DNA of 64,000 nt from the NCBI RefSeq assembly GCF_000789235.1, contig NZ_KN525716.1, positions 1 through 64,000 on the forward strand, given 5' to 3'. The stretch is from Wocania ichthyoenteri Th78. GTDB taxonomy: Bacteria; Bacteroidota; Bacteroidia; Flavobacteriales; Flavobacteriaceae. A model generated the notes under the pieces. That model saw only the letters and a program-made list of their open reading frames with translations, was not told the DNA's origin and searched no databases. Each line of letters begins with the position of its first letter. The stretch's first letter is position 1. Of the stretch, positions 7,820-15,250 are shown piece after piece. A program made the position numbers and the translations under genes.

Positions 7820-7944
7820 TAGGCGGTTTAGGATTTTTACAAACGTTTATAGATTACTCGTTACCAGTATTACAATTAGTAATAGCAATTTTAACAATAT
7901 TAGTTTTATTAAAAAAAATTTTTAGCAAAGATGCCAAAAAATAA
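7765..7944 (+). CDS. Small two-helix membrane protein, holin-like (59 aa)
   Basis: The frame starts inside the endolysin gene (ATG at 7765) and ends 14 bases into the next gene. It encodes 59 residues with two hydrophobic segments, TILVGGLGFLQTFI and LPVLQLVIAILTILVLL, and a Lys-rich tail (KKIFSKDAKK). Overlap with both the endolysin and a second holin-type gene fits a lysis cassette. It could also be a virion membrane protein. Confidence 0.55.
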   Translation: MVSHTSNNFNLDYQKTILVGGLGFLQTFIDYSLPVLQLVIAILTILVLLKKIFSKDAKK

Positions 7945-8407
7945 AAAGCCAACATATAAAGAGCAACATGGAACGACAAGATTAGGGGATTTTTTGCGCT
8001 CAATAGGTAAGGGGGATTTGTTAAAAAAGGTATTAGGAGCAGGAGCGGAAATAATAACAGGAGATATAAAAGGAGCGGTTGAAACGCTTTTAAAAGGTTC
8101 TGACGAATTAACCGAAGAACAACGTATTTTCTCATTAAAATTATTAGAAAGCGATGTAAAAGAAAATGAAGAAATTTCAAAACGTTGGAGTTATGACATG
8201 CAAAGCGATTCATGGTTAAGTAAAAATATACGCCCTTTAGTTTTGGCTTATTTAATTGGTGTAACATCAGTGTACATTATACTAGATTCGTCAATAGAAA
8301 ATTTTCAAGTTGCTGAACATTGGGTAAGGTTACTAACTTCAATATTATTAACAACAATAGCCGCTTATTTTGGTGGACGTAGTTATGAAAAAACTAGAAA
8401 ATTGTAA
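7931..8407 (+). CDS. 3TM holin-like protein (158 aa)
   Basis: The N-terminal half is soluble. The second half begins with RWSYDMQSDSWLSKNIRPLV, a pattern I know from the GTA_holin_3TM family, and then has hydrophobic segments VLAYLIGVTSVYIIL and LLTSILLTTIAAYFGG. Proteins of this family are thought to help the endolysin reach the cell wall. It directly follows the M15 enzyme and the small two-helix protein, which supports a lysis role. Confidence 0.7.
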   Translation: MPKNKKPTYKEQHGTTRLGDFLRSIGKGDLLKKVLGAGAEIITGDIKGAVETLLKGSDELTEEQRIFSLKLLESDVKENEEISKRWSYDMQSDSWLSKNIRPLVLAYLIGVTSVYIILDSSIENFQVAEHWVRLLTSILLTTIAAYFGGRSYEKTRKL

Positions 8408-9141
8408 TGCAATTATACTTTAACGGAATGTTTAATTTATTTGGTTGTTTTAAAACAGTTGAAACTGTGTCAAGTCCTTTAGAAATAAATGGGCTTGTTT
8501 CGCTTTGGGACAATTCGACAATAGACAATGCAGCCGTAAATGAAAATGATTTATTAAATGAATGGAATGATAAAGTATCAGATAACCATGCTACGCAAAC
8601 AGGCGTTTTAAGACCAAAGTTACATTTAAATGCTACAAGCGAAAAACAAGTAAGATTTGATAATACTTGGATGAATATTGGAAATTCAGCAAGTTTAAAT
8701 TTTGTTGGTGGTGTTGATGAATTTACGGTTGTAGTAAAGTTAGGTGATGTTGCAGGAACAACAGGCTATATGTTTTCAAAAGCAATTCAAAACGGAACAG
8801 AAAGGCAGTACGCTTTATTATACGATCAAGGCACTGTGGCAACAATATTAAGAGGGAATTTTTCATACTTAAGTCATAATGCATATGCATTACAACCGAA
8901 CGATTTAATAATCTGGACGGTATCAACATTAGTTCAAAAAGTAACAGTAAATGACTTTTTAATTACGGATAATGGAGTTGTAAACACGAATTACACGCCT
9001 AATAATACAGCAGACGTAAATATCGGTTCTCGAACAAACGGTACATTTCGCTACAATGGAGATATAGCATTTATAGCCTGTTACAATAGAGTGCTAACCG
9101 ATACAGAAATTAATAAAATAAAAGCAGAATTTAACGCTTAA
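8407..9141 (+). CDS. LamG/concanavalin-like domain protein, likely receptor binding (244 aa)
   Basis: From about residue 25 the sequence follows the LamG-type jelly-roll pattern: GLVSLWDNSTIDNA, VRFDNTWMNIGNS, DEFTVVVKLGDVAGT, VNIGSRTNGTFRYNGDIAFI and a closing LTDTEINKIKAEFNA. Such domains bind carbohydrate and are common in phage adhesins of Bacteroidota. The gene overlaps the stop of the holin gene and begins the adhesion block (8407-10438). It has no signal peptide, consistent with assembly into a particle rather than secretion. Confidence 0.65.
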   Translation: MQLYFNGMFNLFGCFKTVETVSSPLEINGLVSLWDNSTIDNAAVNENDLLNEWNDKVSDNHATQTGVLRPKLHLNATSEKQVRFDNTWMNIGNSASLNFVGGVDEFTVVVKLGDVAGTTGYMFSKAIQNGTERQYALLYDQGTVATILRGNFSYLSHNAYALQPNDLIIWTVSTLVQKVTVNDFLITDNGVVNTNYTPNNTADVNIGSRTNGTFRYNGDIAFIACYNRVLTDTEINKIKAEFNA

Positions 9142-9144
9142 GTT

Positions 9145-9462
9145 ATGAACGTATATAGAGAAAATAAACATGATAATTTACAAAAAGAAGTCAATGATAA
9201 TTATACGCTGTCTGCTTCTGATAATAATTTTCATATTTGGTTAAATAAAGCAACCGCATTTAATGTAACTGTAAATAATAATTTACCGTCTAATTTTGAA
9301 TGTTATTTTTATAATATTGGAGTAGGAGATGTTGTGTTTGTTTCGGGAACAGGCACTATCAAAACACCCGATGGAACAATTCTAAAAACTGATAAAGTAT
9401 GTACGTTAGTAAAAAAATCTAATACAAATAATCATATTATAAAAGGCGAATTAAGTTTATGA
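9145..9462 (+). CDS. Small beta-rich phage protein (105 aa)
   Basis: The 105-residue protein has short alternating hydrophobic stretches (FHIWLNKATAFNVTVNNNLP, FECYFYNIGVGDVVFVSGTG) like a small beta-sandwich found at the base of phage fibres. It lies between the LamG protein and the LRR protein and overlaps the latter by four bases. A spike or fibre component is likely from context. Confidence 0.55.
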   Translation: MNVYRENKHDNLQKEVNDNYTLSASDNNFHIWLNKATAFNVTVNNNLPSNFECYFYNIGVGDVVFVSGTGTIKTPDGTILKTDKVCTLVKKSNTNNHIIKGELSL

Positions 9463-10088
9463 AAAATTCTGTTTTAAAATATGTAAACACACGAAGTATT
9501 TTAGAGCCTAATACAATTATAGGCGGTGTAGGAGCTATAATAACTACACCACAACTTTTAGCGAACCGCTTAAGTATTAGTTCGAGTAGCATTTATAATT
9601 TTTCGGTTATAGGAAATGACGTTTATTGTCATATTAAAGAAAATTACGATATCATTTTAGGAGGTTTTAATACGAATGAAGGCTATAACCCCACAAGTTA
9701 TATAGATACAGACAAAAAGTGTCAAAACATAGGCACGCAAGCGTTTAGTAATACTGGTTTACTAACTAATATAGACATGAAAGGAGTTAAAACAATAGGC
9801 ATACAAGCTTTTTGGAATTCTCGTATAACTGACGCAATTTTTCCAGAATGTACTGATTTATTAGGAGCAGATAAACATTTCGGGAACAATTCATCATTAA
9901 TAAACATAGACTTAAGAGTTTGTACATCTTTTGGTTCGTCTGTGGGTTATAATGGTGTTTTTCAATCTTGCTCGGGAGTGGTTTCGGCAATATTTCATAA
10001 TACTATGGAAACTATTAATGCTGGAGAACCCGAAGGAGATATAAAATATTTAATAGATACTTATGCCGTTTTACCTACATATTTATAA
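9459..10088 (+). CDS. BspA-like leucine-rich-repeat protein (209 aa)
   Basis: The central part (about 85-190) carries BspA/LRR_5-type units: QNIGTQAFSNTGLLTNIDMK, TIGIQAFWNSRITDAIFPEC, then HFGNNSSLINIDLR and FQSCSGVVSAIFHNT. These repeats typically mediate protein or surface binding. Here the gene is in the adhesion block of the element and has no signal peptide, so a host-recognition role on the particle is likely. The N-terminal 60 residues could be the particle-attachment part. Confidence 0.65.
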   Translation: MKNSVLKYVNTRSILEPNTIIGGVGAIITTPQLLANRLSISSSSIYNFSVIGNDVYCHIKENYDIILGGFNTNEGYNPTSYIDTDKKCQNIGTQAFSNTGLLTNIDMKGVKTIGIQAFWNSRITDAIFPECTDLLGADKHFGNNSSLINIDLRVCTSFGSSVGYNGVFQSCSGVVSAIFHNTMETINAGEPEGDIKYLIDTYAVLPTYL

Positions 10089-10108
10089 ATAAAAAAAAAA
10101 CAAAAATT

Positions 10109-10438
10109 ATGCAATTTACATTAGACAGTATTACCCATGTAGAGGAATCATTAAAAGAAGCGAATAAAGGAAAAGAAGTAAATTCATTTCCAGTAATTAT
10201 AAATGATTTAAATGATGTTTCAAAGCTTTCAAATCGCTTGTATTTTGGTATTTTAACCGTAGGTTCGAATGTTACTAAAGCGGTTTTAAAAGATGAAAAC
10301 GATAATGAAATTATCACGATTTTAAAAAATTCTCAAATAATAGAATTTTTTAGTGAAGTCTCTTTCTTAGATGATTTAGACGCAGAATTAGCAACCCCAA
10401 AAGGTCATTTTCGTGGCTTTGAAATTCAGATAAAGTAA
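10109..10438 (+). CDS. Small protein closing the adhesion block (109 aa)
   Basis: This 109-residue, mildly acidic protein has an alternating helix and strand pattern (RLYFGILTVGSNVTKAVLKD near the middle). It has no recognised family, signal or membrane segment. It is the last rightward gene of the block, and its stop codon abuts the leftward gene ending at 10439. A minor adhesion or assembly protein is a guess. Confidence 0.5.
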   Translation: MQFTLDSITHVEESLKEANKGKEVNSFPVIINDLNDVSKLSNRLYFGILTVGSNVTKAVLKDENDNEIITILKNSQIIEFFSEVSFLDDLDAELATPKGHFRGFEIQIK

Positions 10439-10600
10439 CTAATCACAATCTCTAAGCACAACAACGGGTATAGTTAATTGCTCTAATTCGTTTACATAAT
10501 CAAGCAGTTTATTAAATTCAATCAACGCATCCGCTTTTTGGTAGATGTTTAACTCTCTACCTGTCATTTGTGCTTTTAAGTTTTCTATTTCTATTTTCAT
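10439..10600 (-). CDS. Small helical protein, last gene of the accessory operon (53 aa)
   Basis: The frame starts MKIENLKA-like (MKIEIENLKAQMTGREL) and ends VVVLRDCD. It is mostly charged helix, possibly a short coiled coil. It is downstream of the MazG-like gene on the same strand and ends one base after the stop of the convergent gene at 10438. No function can be assigned. Confidence 0.5.
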   Translation of the reverse strand: MKIEIENLKAQMTGRELNIYQKADALIEFNKLLDYVNELEQLTIPVVVLRDCD

Positions 10601-10661
10601 TTTAATAATATTTTAGTTAATAATCCGCAACTAACCATACCCAAACCGTTATGTACAAGCA

Positions 10662-11003
10662 CTAATCTTGCGTTTCAAAATAAAGTTTATTACTTGGGTT
10701 GTTCGGGTTAAGGTTGTTTAGTGCTAATCGCCCAAAAGTGCCTTTATTCACAGATTTTTCAATTAATGCAGTAGATATTTGCTCGTGAGTAAATCCATTC
10801 TGTTTAGCAAAAGAAAAAGCCACTTGAATTAAATCAACAAATTCCATTATATCCTTATGCTCGCTTTCTTGTATTTCTGCAAGTTCCTCACGCACTTTTA
10901 TTGCATAGAGTTGATTCAATTCTTTTTGGTCGGTAATCGTTTCCCATTCACCTTCCTTTAGTTTTTCAGTAATAAACTTTCTAATCAATTTCTTTGGTTT
11001 CAT
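10662..11003 (-). CDS. MazG-like nucleotide pyrophosphohydrolase (113 aa)
   Basis: The 113-residue all-helical protein shows a MazG/PRA-PH-like pattern: KLIRKFITEKLKEGEWETI, then KVREELAEIQESEHKDIMEFVDLIQ, with EELxE and ExxD metal-binding residues, and a C-terminal KGTFGRLAL block. These enzymes hydrolyse (d)NTPs or related metabolites to monophosphates. In phages they may change nucleotide pools or alarmone levels during infection. It is co-oriented with the methylase gene. Confidence 0.7.
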   Translation of the reverse strand: MKPKKLIRKFITEKLKEGEWETITDQKELNQLYAIKVREELAEIQESEHKDIMEFVDLIQVAFSFAKQNGFTHEQISTALIEKSVNKGTFGRLALNNLNPNNPSNKLYFETQD

Positions 11004-11102
11004 ATTTCTGTTTTTAAATTAAATTTTCGTTTTCAAACCCGTGCCAGTACATAACACGGGCTATAAAATCATTTCGTTCCTCAACGCTTCATAGCCTTAT
11101 CA

Positions 11103-11744
11103 TTAGTTTTCAATTTTATCATAATCTAGCACTTGTTTAATTATATCTTTATATAATTTTTCGGGTGTTTTTTGTCTTTGAACTTTGGTAAGATTATCAA
11201 AAGTACCTGGTACTTTATTTTTTGAACCACGTCCAAAACTATCAAGCTCTTTAAGTTTTAGCTCTTTAAAATTTGTTATAATATTAGTGGGTTTAGTTGT
11301 TGGGAACCCATAAGATGACAAAGTGCATTCTTTTATTATTCCATTGTTCTTTTTTATAAATTCTATATGATCGGGGTACTTTCTTAATTTACCTCTTGGA
11401 TTTTCAATAAACCAATATTTAGGTTTAGTTTTTTCTATTATGATCTGGATAGATTTTAATAATTCAAGATGCTCTATTGCTTTTTGTGTTTTAGGATTAA
11501 AATTTTTATCTAAGTGAAAACCACCACTTGCATAGCTCCATATATCACATGGTAAACCAATCCACATACAAAAGACCGGTATAGATTTAAAGAAAGAGCT
11601 GCGCACATTATTTATATCTAATTTTAAATGTGGTTCACAAACACCTTTTCTTCTACGAATATCTACAGATAAACATTCAATTTTAAAAGACCTGGATACT
11701 TTTGTAAAACCACTTGAACCGCAAAATAATTCGATATTAATCAT
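11103..11744 (-). CDS. Phage-type DNA cytosine-C5-like methyltransferase (213 aa)
   Basis: I choose the start at 11744 (MINIELFCG), one base after the stop codon of the gene upstream. Motifs are the SAM-binding ELFCGSSGFTK (5-15), the catalytic-type GLPCDIWSY with Cys66, and WFIENPRGKLRKYP (111-124). The SSYGFPTTKPTNIITN block is typical of small phage DNA methylases. No separate target-recognition domain fits in 213 residues, and no cognate restriction gene is adjacent. It is probably a lone methylase that protects the element from host restriction. The nuclease-like gene at 6275 is too distant to assume a pair. Confidence 0.75.
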   Translation of the reverse strand: MINIELFCGSSGFTKVSRSFKIECLSVDIRRRKGVCEPHLKLDINNVRSSFFKSIPVFCMWIGLPCDIWSYASGGFHLDKNFNPKTQKAIEHLELLKSIQIIIEKTKPKYWFIENPRGKLRKYPDHIEFIKKNNGIIKECTLSSYGFPTTKPTNIITNFKELKLKELDSFGRGSKNKVPGTFDNLTKVQRQKTPEKLYKDIIKQVLDYDKIEN

Positions 11745-11745
11745 A

Positions 11746-12303
11746 TTACAAATCAATTTCAAAACCTGCACTAACATTAATTTTCTTAACATTAGAATTC
11801 CACATTTGATATAAGTCGGGTCTATTAATCAATTCATTTTTCAAAACACCTCTAAAACCTTTAAAAATAGTGTATGAAACTTCAATAGTGACACTATAAA
11901 TCAATGCAGGAGATACTTGTACATTATTAGGTCTTGATAGCATACCTACACCTAAAAACATTCCTATTTCCATATTTGGAAAATCATAAGCAGGAATAAA
12001 TAAAATTTTAGGTGTTTTTACTTTGTTCCATGTTAGACCGCCATGTACTGAATATCTTGATAATTTACCACTTGATAAATTAGCAAATTCGTATTGCAAG
12101 CGAATAACAGGGTATAAGCTTTTAAATTGTTTAGTCTCCCAATCCCAATTAAATAACATATTAGGAGTTACATTAGGATTACCGTGCTTTTTATCCATTG
12201 CAAGACCTAACCTTAAGTCTTGAGTTACCCCTAATGTTAATTTATCTTGACTATAACAACTAATTGTAATTAGTGTTGTAAATAGTATTATATATTTTTT
12301 CAT
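11746..12303 (-). CDS. Exported barrel-like protein encoded by the prophage (185 aa)
   Basis: A clear signal peptide (MKKYIILFTTLITISCYSQ) is followed by about 165 residues of alternating beta pattern, with aromatic-ended strands such as YPVIRLQYEF, RYSVHGGLTW and IYSVTIEVSYTIF, ending NVSAGFEIDL. This fits a small outer-membrane beta-barrel. An exported protein in a prophage accessory operon, next to a methylase gene, suggests change of the host surface or blocking of other phages (lysogenic conversion). This is inference. It overlaps the tiny upstream ORF by four bases. Confidence 0.65.
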   Translation of the reverse strand: MKKYIILFTTLITISCYSQDKLTLGVTQDLRLGLAMDKKHGNPNVTPNMLFNWDWETKQFKSLYPVIRLQYEFANLSSGKLSRYSVHGGLTWNKVKTPKILFIPAYDFPNMEIGMFLGVGMLSRPNNVQVSPALIYSVTIEVSYTIFKGFRGVLKNELINRPDLYQMWNSNVKKINVSAGFEIDL

Positions 12304-12395
12304 GATTCTTCGTATTTAACTTTAATATTTTTGATTTTGATATCCTCAATAATATCCAGTAATGTTAATTGCCAATTTTTATAAATTATTTTCAT
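12300..12395 (-). CDS. Tiny ORF coupled to the exported protein gene (31 aa)
   Basis: The frame begins MKIIYKNWQLTLLDIIEDIK and ends KYEES. Its stop overlaps the start of the exported protein gene (ATGA at 12303-12300), and it starts seven bases after the 80-residue gene. The neat packing suggests it is translated. Function unknown. Confidence 0.4.
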   Translation of the reverse strand: MKIIYKNWQLTLLDIIEDIKIKNIKVKYEES

Positions 12396-12401
12396 GATAA
12401 A

Positions 12402-12644
12402 TTATTTAGGAACAGCGTAACCATATAACTGAATTTTACTAAAATGAGTTTTAGAAATTTTGCGCTCAATAAAAATTTCATAGACATAAGTTTTGATTTT
12501 ATTAGCATATTTATCTGCTTCTTTTTTGTTTAAAAAGACAATGGTTTTATTATCAATAATTCTTTGATTTACACAAAACCTGTTATCGGTATAAAATCGA
12601 GATTGATTCGATATTTCATTTTTTATTATTTCGTTATTTTTCAT
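12402..12644 (-). CDS. Small accessory protein (80 aa)
   Basis: This 80-residue Lys/Asn/Ile-rich protein has a likely alpha/beta fold in its second half (TIVFLNKKEADKYANKI). It has no membrane segment and no recognised family. It starts two bases after the stop of the 36-residue membrane peptide gene, within the leftward accessory operon. Confidence 0.55.
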   Translation of the reverse strand: MKNNEIIKNEISNQSRFYTDNRFCVNQRIIDNKTIVFLNKKEADKYANKIKTYVYEIFIERKISKTHFSKIQLYGYAVPK

Positions 12645-12645
12645 T

Positions 12646-12756
12646 TTAAATAAGATTTAAAGCATTAATAATATTTAGAGATAGGACAACAATTACAATA
12701 AGAATTGTGATTATCATCATTAATTTTTCGCCTTGATTTGGGGTTAATGTTTTCAT
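12646..12756 (-). CDS. 36-residue membrane peptide
   Basis: The frame MKTLTPNQGEKLMMIITILI continues into a hydrophobic run and ends NALNLI. It is one membrane segment with a polar head. It lies two bases after the 62-residue gene and two bases before the 80-residue gene, so the operon is gap-free here. A small host-membrane effector or a structural peptide is possible. Confidence 0.5.
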   Translation of the reverse strand: MKTLTPNQGEKLMMIITILIVIVVLSLNIINALNLI

Positions 12757-12758
12757 AA

Positions 12759-12947
12759 TTAAAAATTTTCAGTAGGGAATTTTTCTTGTAAAAGCCATTT
12801 AGGAGCCTCTAATTCTTTTTTAGTGTTATCGAAATTGCATTTTGATTTAGGAAACCAAACTTTGTCACCCTCACAATCTAATAACCAAGCTTTATCAAGC
12901 TCTTTAACTAAAGAAGCTTCGATAATAATTGAGTTTTCAATTTTCAT
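12759..12947 (-). CDS. Small conserved-type phage protein (62 aa)
   Basis: The pattern AWLLDCEGDKVWFPKSKC followed by EAPKWLLQEK resembles a small protein I have seen often beside replication and recombination genes in prophages (W-L-P-K-S ... W-L-x-x-K). Its function is unknown to me. It overlaps the upstream gene by four bases. Confidence 0.55.
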   Translation of the reverse strand: MKIENSIIIEASLVKELDKAWLLDCEGDKVWFPKSKCNFDNTKKELEAPKWLLQEKFPTENF

Positions 12948-13174
12948 CTTATATTATCTTTAATTTCTTCTTTGAGCAAATCTTTGTAAAACATTAAGAG
13001 CAATGAAATAGAATCAAATTCTATTTTAACCCATCCAAATACTCCTGCATCATATTCTTCTTTTACATGGCTGGTTTTTATATGACCTTCTTTTATAAGA
13101 GTGTGATTTTGCATGTCTTCAATAATTTTTCTTGATGTGCAATAATTTTCTGAATACTTAAATTTTGTTTTCAT
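12944..13174 (-). CDS. First gene of the leftward accessory operon (76 aa)
   Basis: This 76-residue protein has a basic start (MKTKFKYSENYCTSRK), an aromatic middle (YDAGVFGWVKIEFD) and a charged helical end. I do not recognise it. It is the promoter-proximal gene of the accessory operon that runs leftward to 10439, and it faces the hairpin-rich region at 13175-14055. Confidence 0.5.
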   Translation of the reverse strand: MKTKFKYSENYCTSRKIIEDMQNHTLIKEGHIKTSHVKEEYDAGVFGWVKIEFDSISLLLMFYKDLLKEEIKDNIR

Positions 13175-14055
13175 TTCCTTTAAATTTTAATTAATAATTC
13201 CTTTTATTTTTTTTAATCAAAATCAAGCATTGATTTTGACTTTTTCGTATTAAAAAACCCCAATTAAAGGGTTCATTCTTTTTCGATGCTTCCGTTAAAA
13301 AATGTTTATTGAAATAAAAACTTATAGCTTTCTAGCCTTAGAAAATCAAGGCTTTGAAAAAGCCGTAGTATTTTCAAGGAATAGACAGTTTATGCAGTTT
13401 GTTTTTAATAAATATTTTAGGTTTGCCGTCGAAAAAGATTGAACCCTTTATGAGATTTTGATTGTTATTTTTTTTGTCCGTAAACGGCTTAAAAAAGCCG
13501 TTTGCATTACCGCAATGCGACAGCATTAGGACAAAAAAATTAACTTTCCTTTGGAGCGTAGCGAGTTGCGAACGCAACATGAAGAAACTTTCAAATAATA
13601 GTTTTGAGTAAGCGATAAACTTAAACGATAATAAGCTTGTAAAAATTCTTTGAGAATGATTTTTAACGTGCTTCTTTCAATTGAAAGGGTAAAGGATTGA
13701 CACGATATCCTTTTTAAAAAAAAGATACAGGAGAAAGCCTGTTTTTACTTTTTAAAGTTTCTAAAATGTAAAATAACCCCAAAATTTCCACAATCGTAAA
13801 AATGCTGTATTCCTCCTATAACATATACAGCCACGTTGCACAACTGCAACCTTTTCGAGCTTAAAAGCTTAATAATCAATATTTTAACTTTTTTGATGGC
13901 TTGGAAAACTTAAATAACTGATAATCAAATACTTAACTTTTTGATAATTTTCTATTTTGCCATGTGTTTTATTTATTCTAAATTTGAATGAAATAAAAGC
14001 TCTTTGACGTATTGGGAAACAAAAAAAACTTTTTAGATTAAAAACCTAAAAAGAA
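13175..14055. other. Hairpin-rich intergenic region, candidate origin/packaging region
   Basis: These 881 bases between the divergent accessory and SSB operons hold no convincing gene. They carry at least six inverted repeats: 13218-13238 (9-base arms, then ACTTTTT), about 13249-13267 (AACCC/GGGTT), 13482-13503 (perfect 9-base arms AAACGGCTT/AAGCCGTTT), 13504-13518 (GCATT/AATGC), 13565-13578 (GTTGCG/CGCAAC) and 13835-13850 (GTTGCA/TGCAAC). Single-stranded DNA phages keep plus and minus origins and the packaging signal in such a region. The nick site of the initiator at 867 was not identified. Confidence 0.55.
13955..13986 (+). promoter_or_regulatory. Promoter of the SSB operon
   Basis: TTTTG at 13955-13959 and TAAATTTG at 13979-13986 are separated by 19 bases and match the Bacteroidota primary sigma pattern TTTG-N19-TAnnTTTG. 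The SSB start codon is 70 bases further on. Confidence 0.65.
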
Positions 14056-14403
14056 ATGAAAAATTTACAAATTATCGGGCATCTGGGAAAAGATGCTGAA
14101 ATCGTTAAAACAAAAAACAAAGACTTTCATACAATTATGTTTTCTGTAGCACATACAGAAAAATATATTGATGAAAATCAAAAAGAAGTTGAAAAAACTG
14201 ATTGGATAACATGTTTTAAACGATATAAAAAAGACCCTAAAAAAGTCTTAGACGTTCTAAAAAAAGGAATGAAAATTTATGTTGATGGTTCGCCAACATT
14301 TGGAATGAATACTTCACAAGGTGGAGGCGTTTTTGTGTCAATCACGATAAACGTTTTTAACATGGAATTTATGTCTAAAAAAGAAGAACCTAAAAAAGAA
14401 TAG
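14056..14403 (+). CDS. ssb: Single-stranded DNA-binding protein (115 aa)
   Basis: The protein has 115 residues. MKNLQIIGHLGKDAEIVKTK at the start and the DWITCFKRYKK and LKKGMKIYVDGSPTFGM blocks are those of an OB-fold SSB. It lacks the long acidic-tipped C-terminal tail of cellular SSBs and ends in KKEEPKKE. It coats single-stranded DNA during replication, consistent with a rolling-circle element. It heads the rightward operon 14056-15234. Confidence 0.85.
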   Translation: MKNLQIIGHLGKDAEIVKTKNKDFHTIMFSVAHTEKYIDENQKEVEKTDWITCFKRYKKDPKKVLDVLKKGMKIYVDGSPTFGMNTSQGGGVFVSITINVFNMEFMSKKEEPKKE

Positions 14404-14405
14404 AT

Positions 14406-14750
14406 ATGTTAATAGCTATATTAATACTTCAAGTTCTTTTAATAGTTCATACAATTTATTTAAGATTTGAATTAGAACATTATAGAAAAAAAATTAAAAA
14501 ACAATTTAATTCTATATATAAAATCACGAGTGAAAAAAAATCGGATATATTAAAAAATCAAATGTTATGTAATTCAATTTTCAATCAAACTAAGCGTATC
14601 ATTCATAAGCAAAAATTAAATGAAGATTATATTTCGGCGTTTAATTTTGTTGGTAAGATGATGGATAAATTTTCAAAATCCGCAAATCTTGAAAAGATTT
14701 TGGAATACGCAGATGATTTAGAAAAAGAAAGCGAGGTTAAAGATGATTGA
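14406..14750 (+). CDS. Membrane-anchored coiled-coil-like protein (114 aa)
   Basis: A hydrophobic N-terminus (LIAILILQVLLIVHTIYL) is followed by about 90 charged, helical residues with heptad-like spacing and an acidic end. It starts two bases after the ssb stop. No family was recognised. A membrane tether for replication or assembly is possible. Confidence 0.55.
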   Translation: MLIAILILQVLLIVHTIYLRFELEHYRKKIKKQFNSIYKITSEKKSDILKNQMLCNSIFNQTKRIIHKQKLNEDYISAFNFVGKMMDKFSKSANLEKILEYADDLEKESEVKDD

Positions 14751-14889
14751 TTCAATTAAATTCCATTTTAAAAATGATGAATCTAATGATGTTTCTGGAA
14801 TAAACATTAAATCAAAAGATGTTTTAAATAAAAACGATATTAGATTTACATTTGAATTATTCAAATTATTAAATGATAAAATGAAATAG
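14743..14889 (+). CDS. Small phage protein (48 aa)
   Basis: The frame starts MIDSIKFHFKNDESNDVSG and ends FKLLNDKMK. It overlaps the preceding gene by eight bases and abuts the next. It has no motif, and its place in a packed operon is the main support. Confidence 0.45.
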   Translation: MIDSIKFHFKNDESNDVSGINIKSKDVLNKNDIRFTFELFKLLNDKMK

Positions 14890-15051
14890 ATGTTTAATGA
14901 ATTATTAGATTTACTAAAGAGAAATAAAAGTCCAAAACATTTCGTCTTAATGGATGATTATTTTGAAAACGATTTAAAAACCAAATGCCAATGTGGATGC
15001 GGTTTAAAAATCAATGATTTTAAAGACGGTACGCCTTTTAATATTAAATAA
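14890..15051 (+). CDS. Small Cys-containing protein (53 aa)
   Basis: The frame MFNELLDLLKRNKSPKHFVL continues to a KCQCGCGLKI block with three cysteines at 34-38 and ends TPFNIK. The Cys block could bind metal. It is similar in look to the short C-G-C-G segment found ahead of some M15 peptidase domains, but no peptidase follows here. Confidence 0.45.
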   Translation: MFNELLDLLKRNKSPKHFVLMDDYFENDLKTKCQCGCGLKINDFKDGTPFNIK

Positions 15052-15057
15052 TTAATT

Positions 15058-15234
15058 ATGAATAAATTATTTTTTAAATTAAAGTGTTCAGATATAGATG
15101 AATACGAAAAGCCATATTATTTTACAAAATATTTTGAATGCGATTCTTTTTCAGATATTGACAAAATTATATTAAGAAAACAACTAAATGTAGTATCTGT
15201 AAAAAGAATTAACATAGAACAAATTAAGCCTTAA
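15058..15234 (+). CDS. Last small gene of the SSB operon (58 aa)
   Basis: The frame starts MNKLFFKLKCSDIDEYEKPY and ends RINIEQIKP. It has no recognised motif. Its stop codon lies inside the terminator hairpin at 15226-15241, marking the end of the element's rightward transcription. Confidence 0.5.
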   Translation: MNKLFFKLKCSDIDEYEKPYYFTKYFECDSFSDIDKIILRKQLNVVSVKRINIEQIKP

Positions 15235-15250
15235 AAGGCTTTTATTTTTG
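15226..15250 (+). terminator. Terminator at the right end of the element
   Basis: AAGCCTT and AAGGCTT (15226-15241) form a hairpin followed by TTTATTTTTG. It closes the SSB operon and separates the element from the chromosomal gene at 15389. Confidence 0.7.

Noticed and set aside
6275-11744. Restriction-modification pair made of the nuclease (6275) and methylase (11103)
   Set aside because: They are about 4.4 kb apart in different operons, and nothing in the sequence links them. A pair cannot be claimed.
11745-11792. Longer start of the DNA methylase gene (adding 16 residues)
   Set aside because: It would overlap the exported protein gene, and the methylase motif I begins directly at MINIELFCG from 11744.
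13374-13580. A 68-residue leftward frame in the hairpin-rich region
   Set aside because: It crosses several inverted repeats, has no motif and does not join the packed operons on either side, so it is likely a chance frame.
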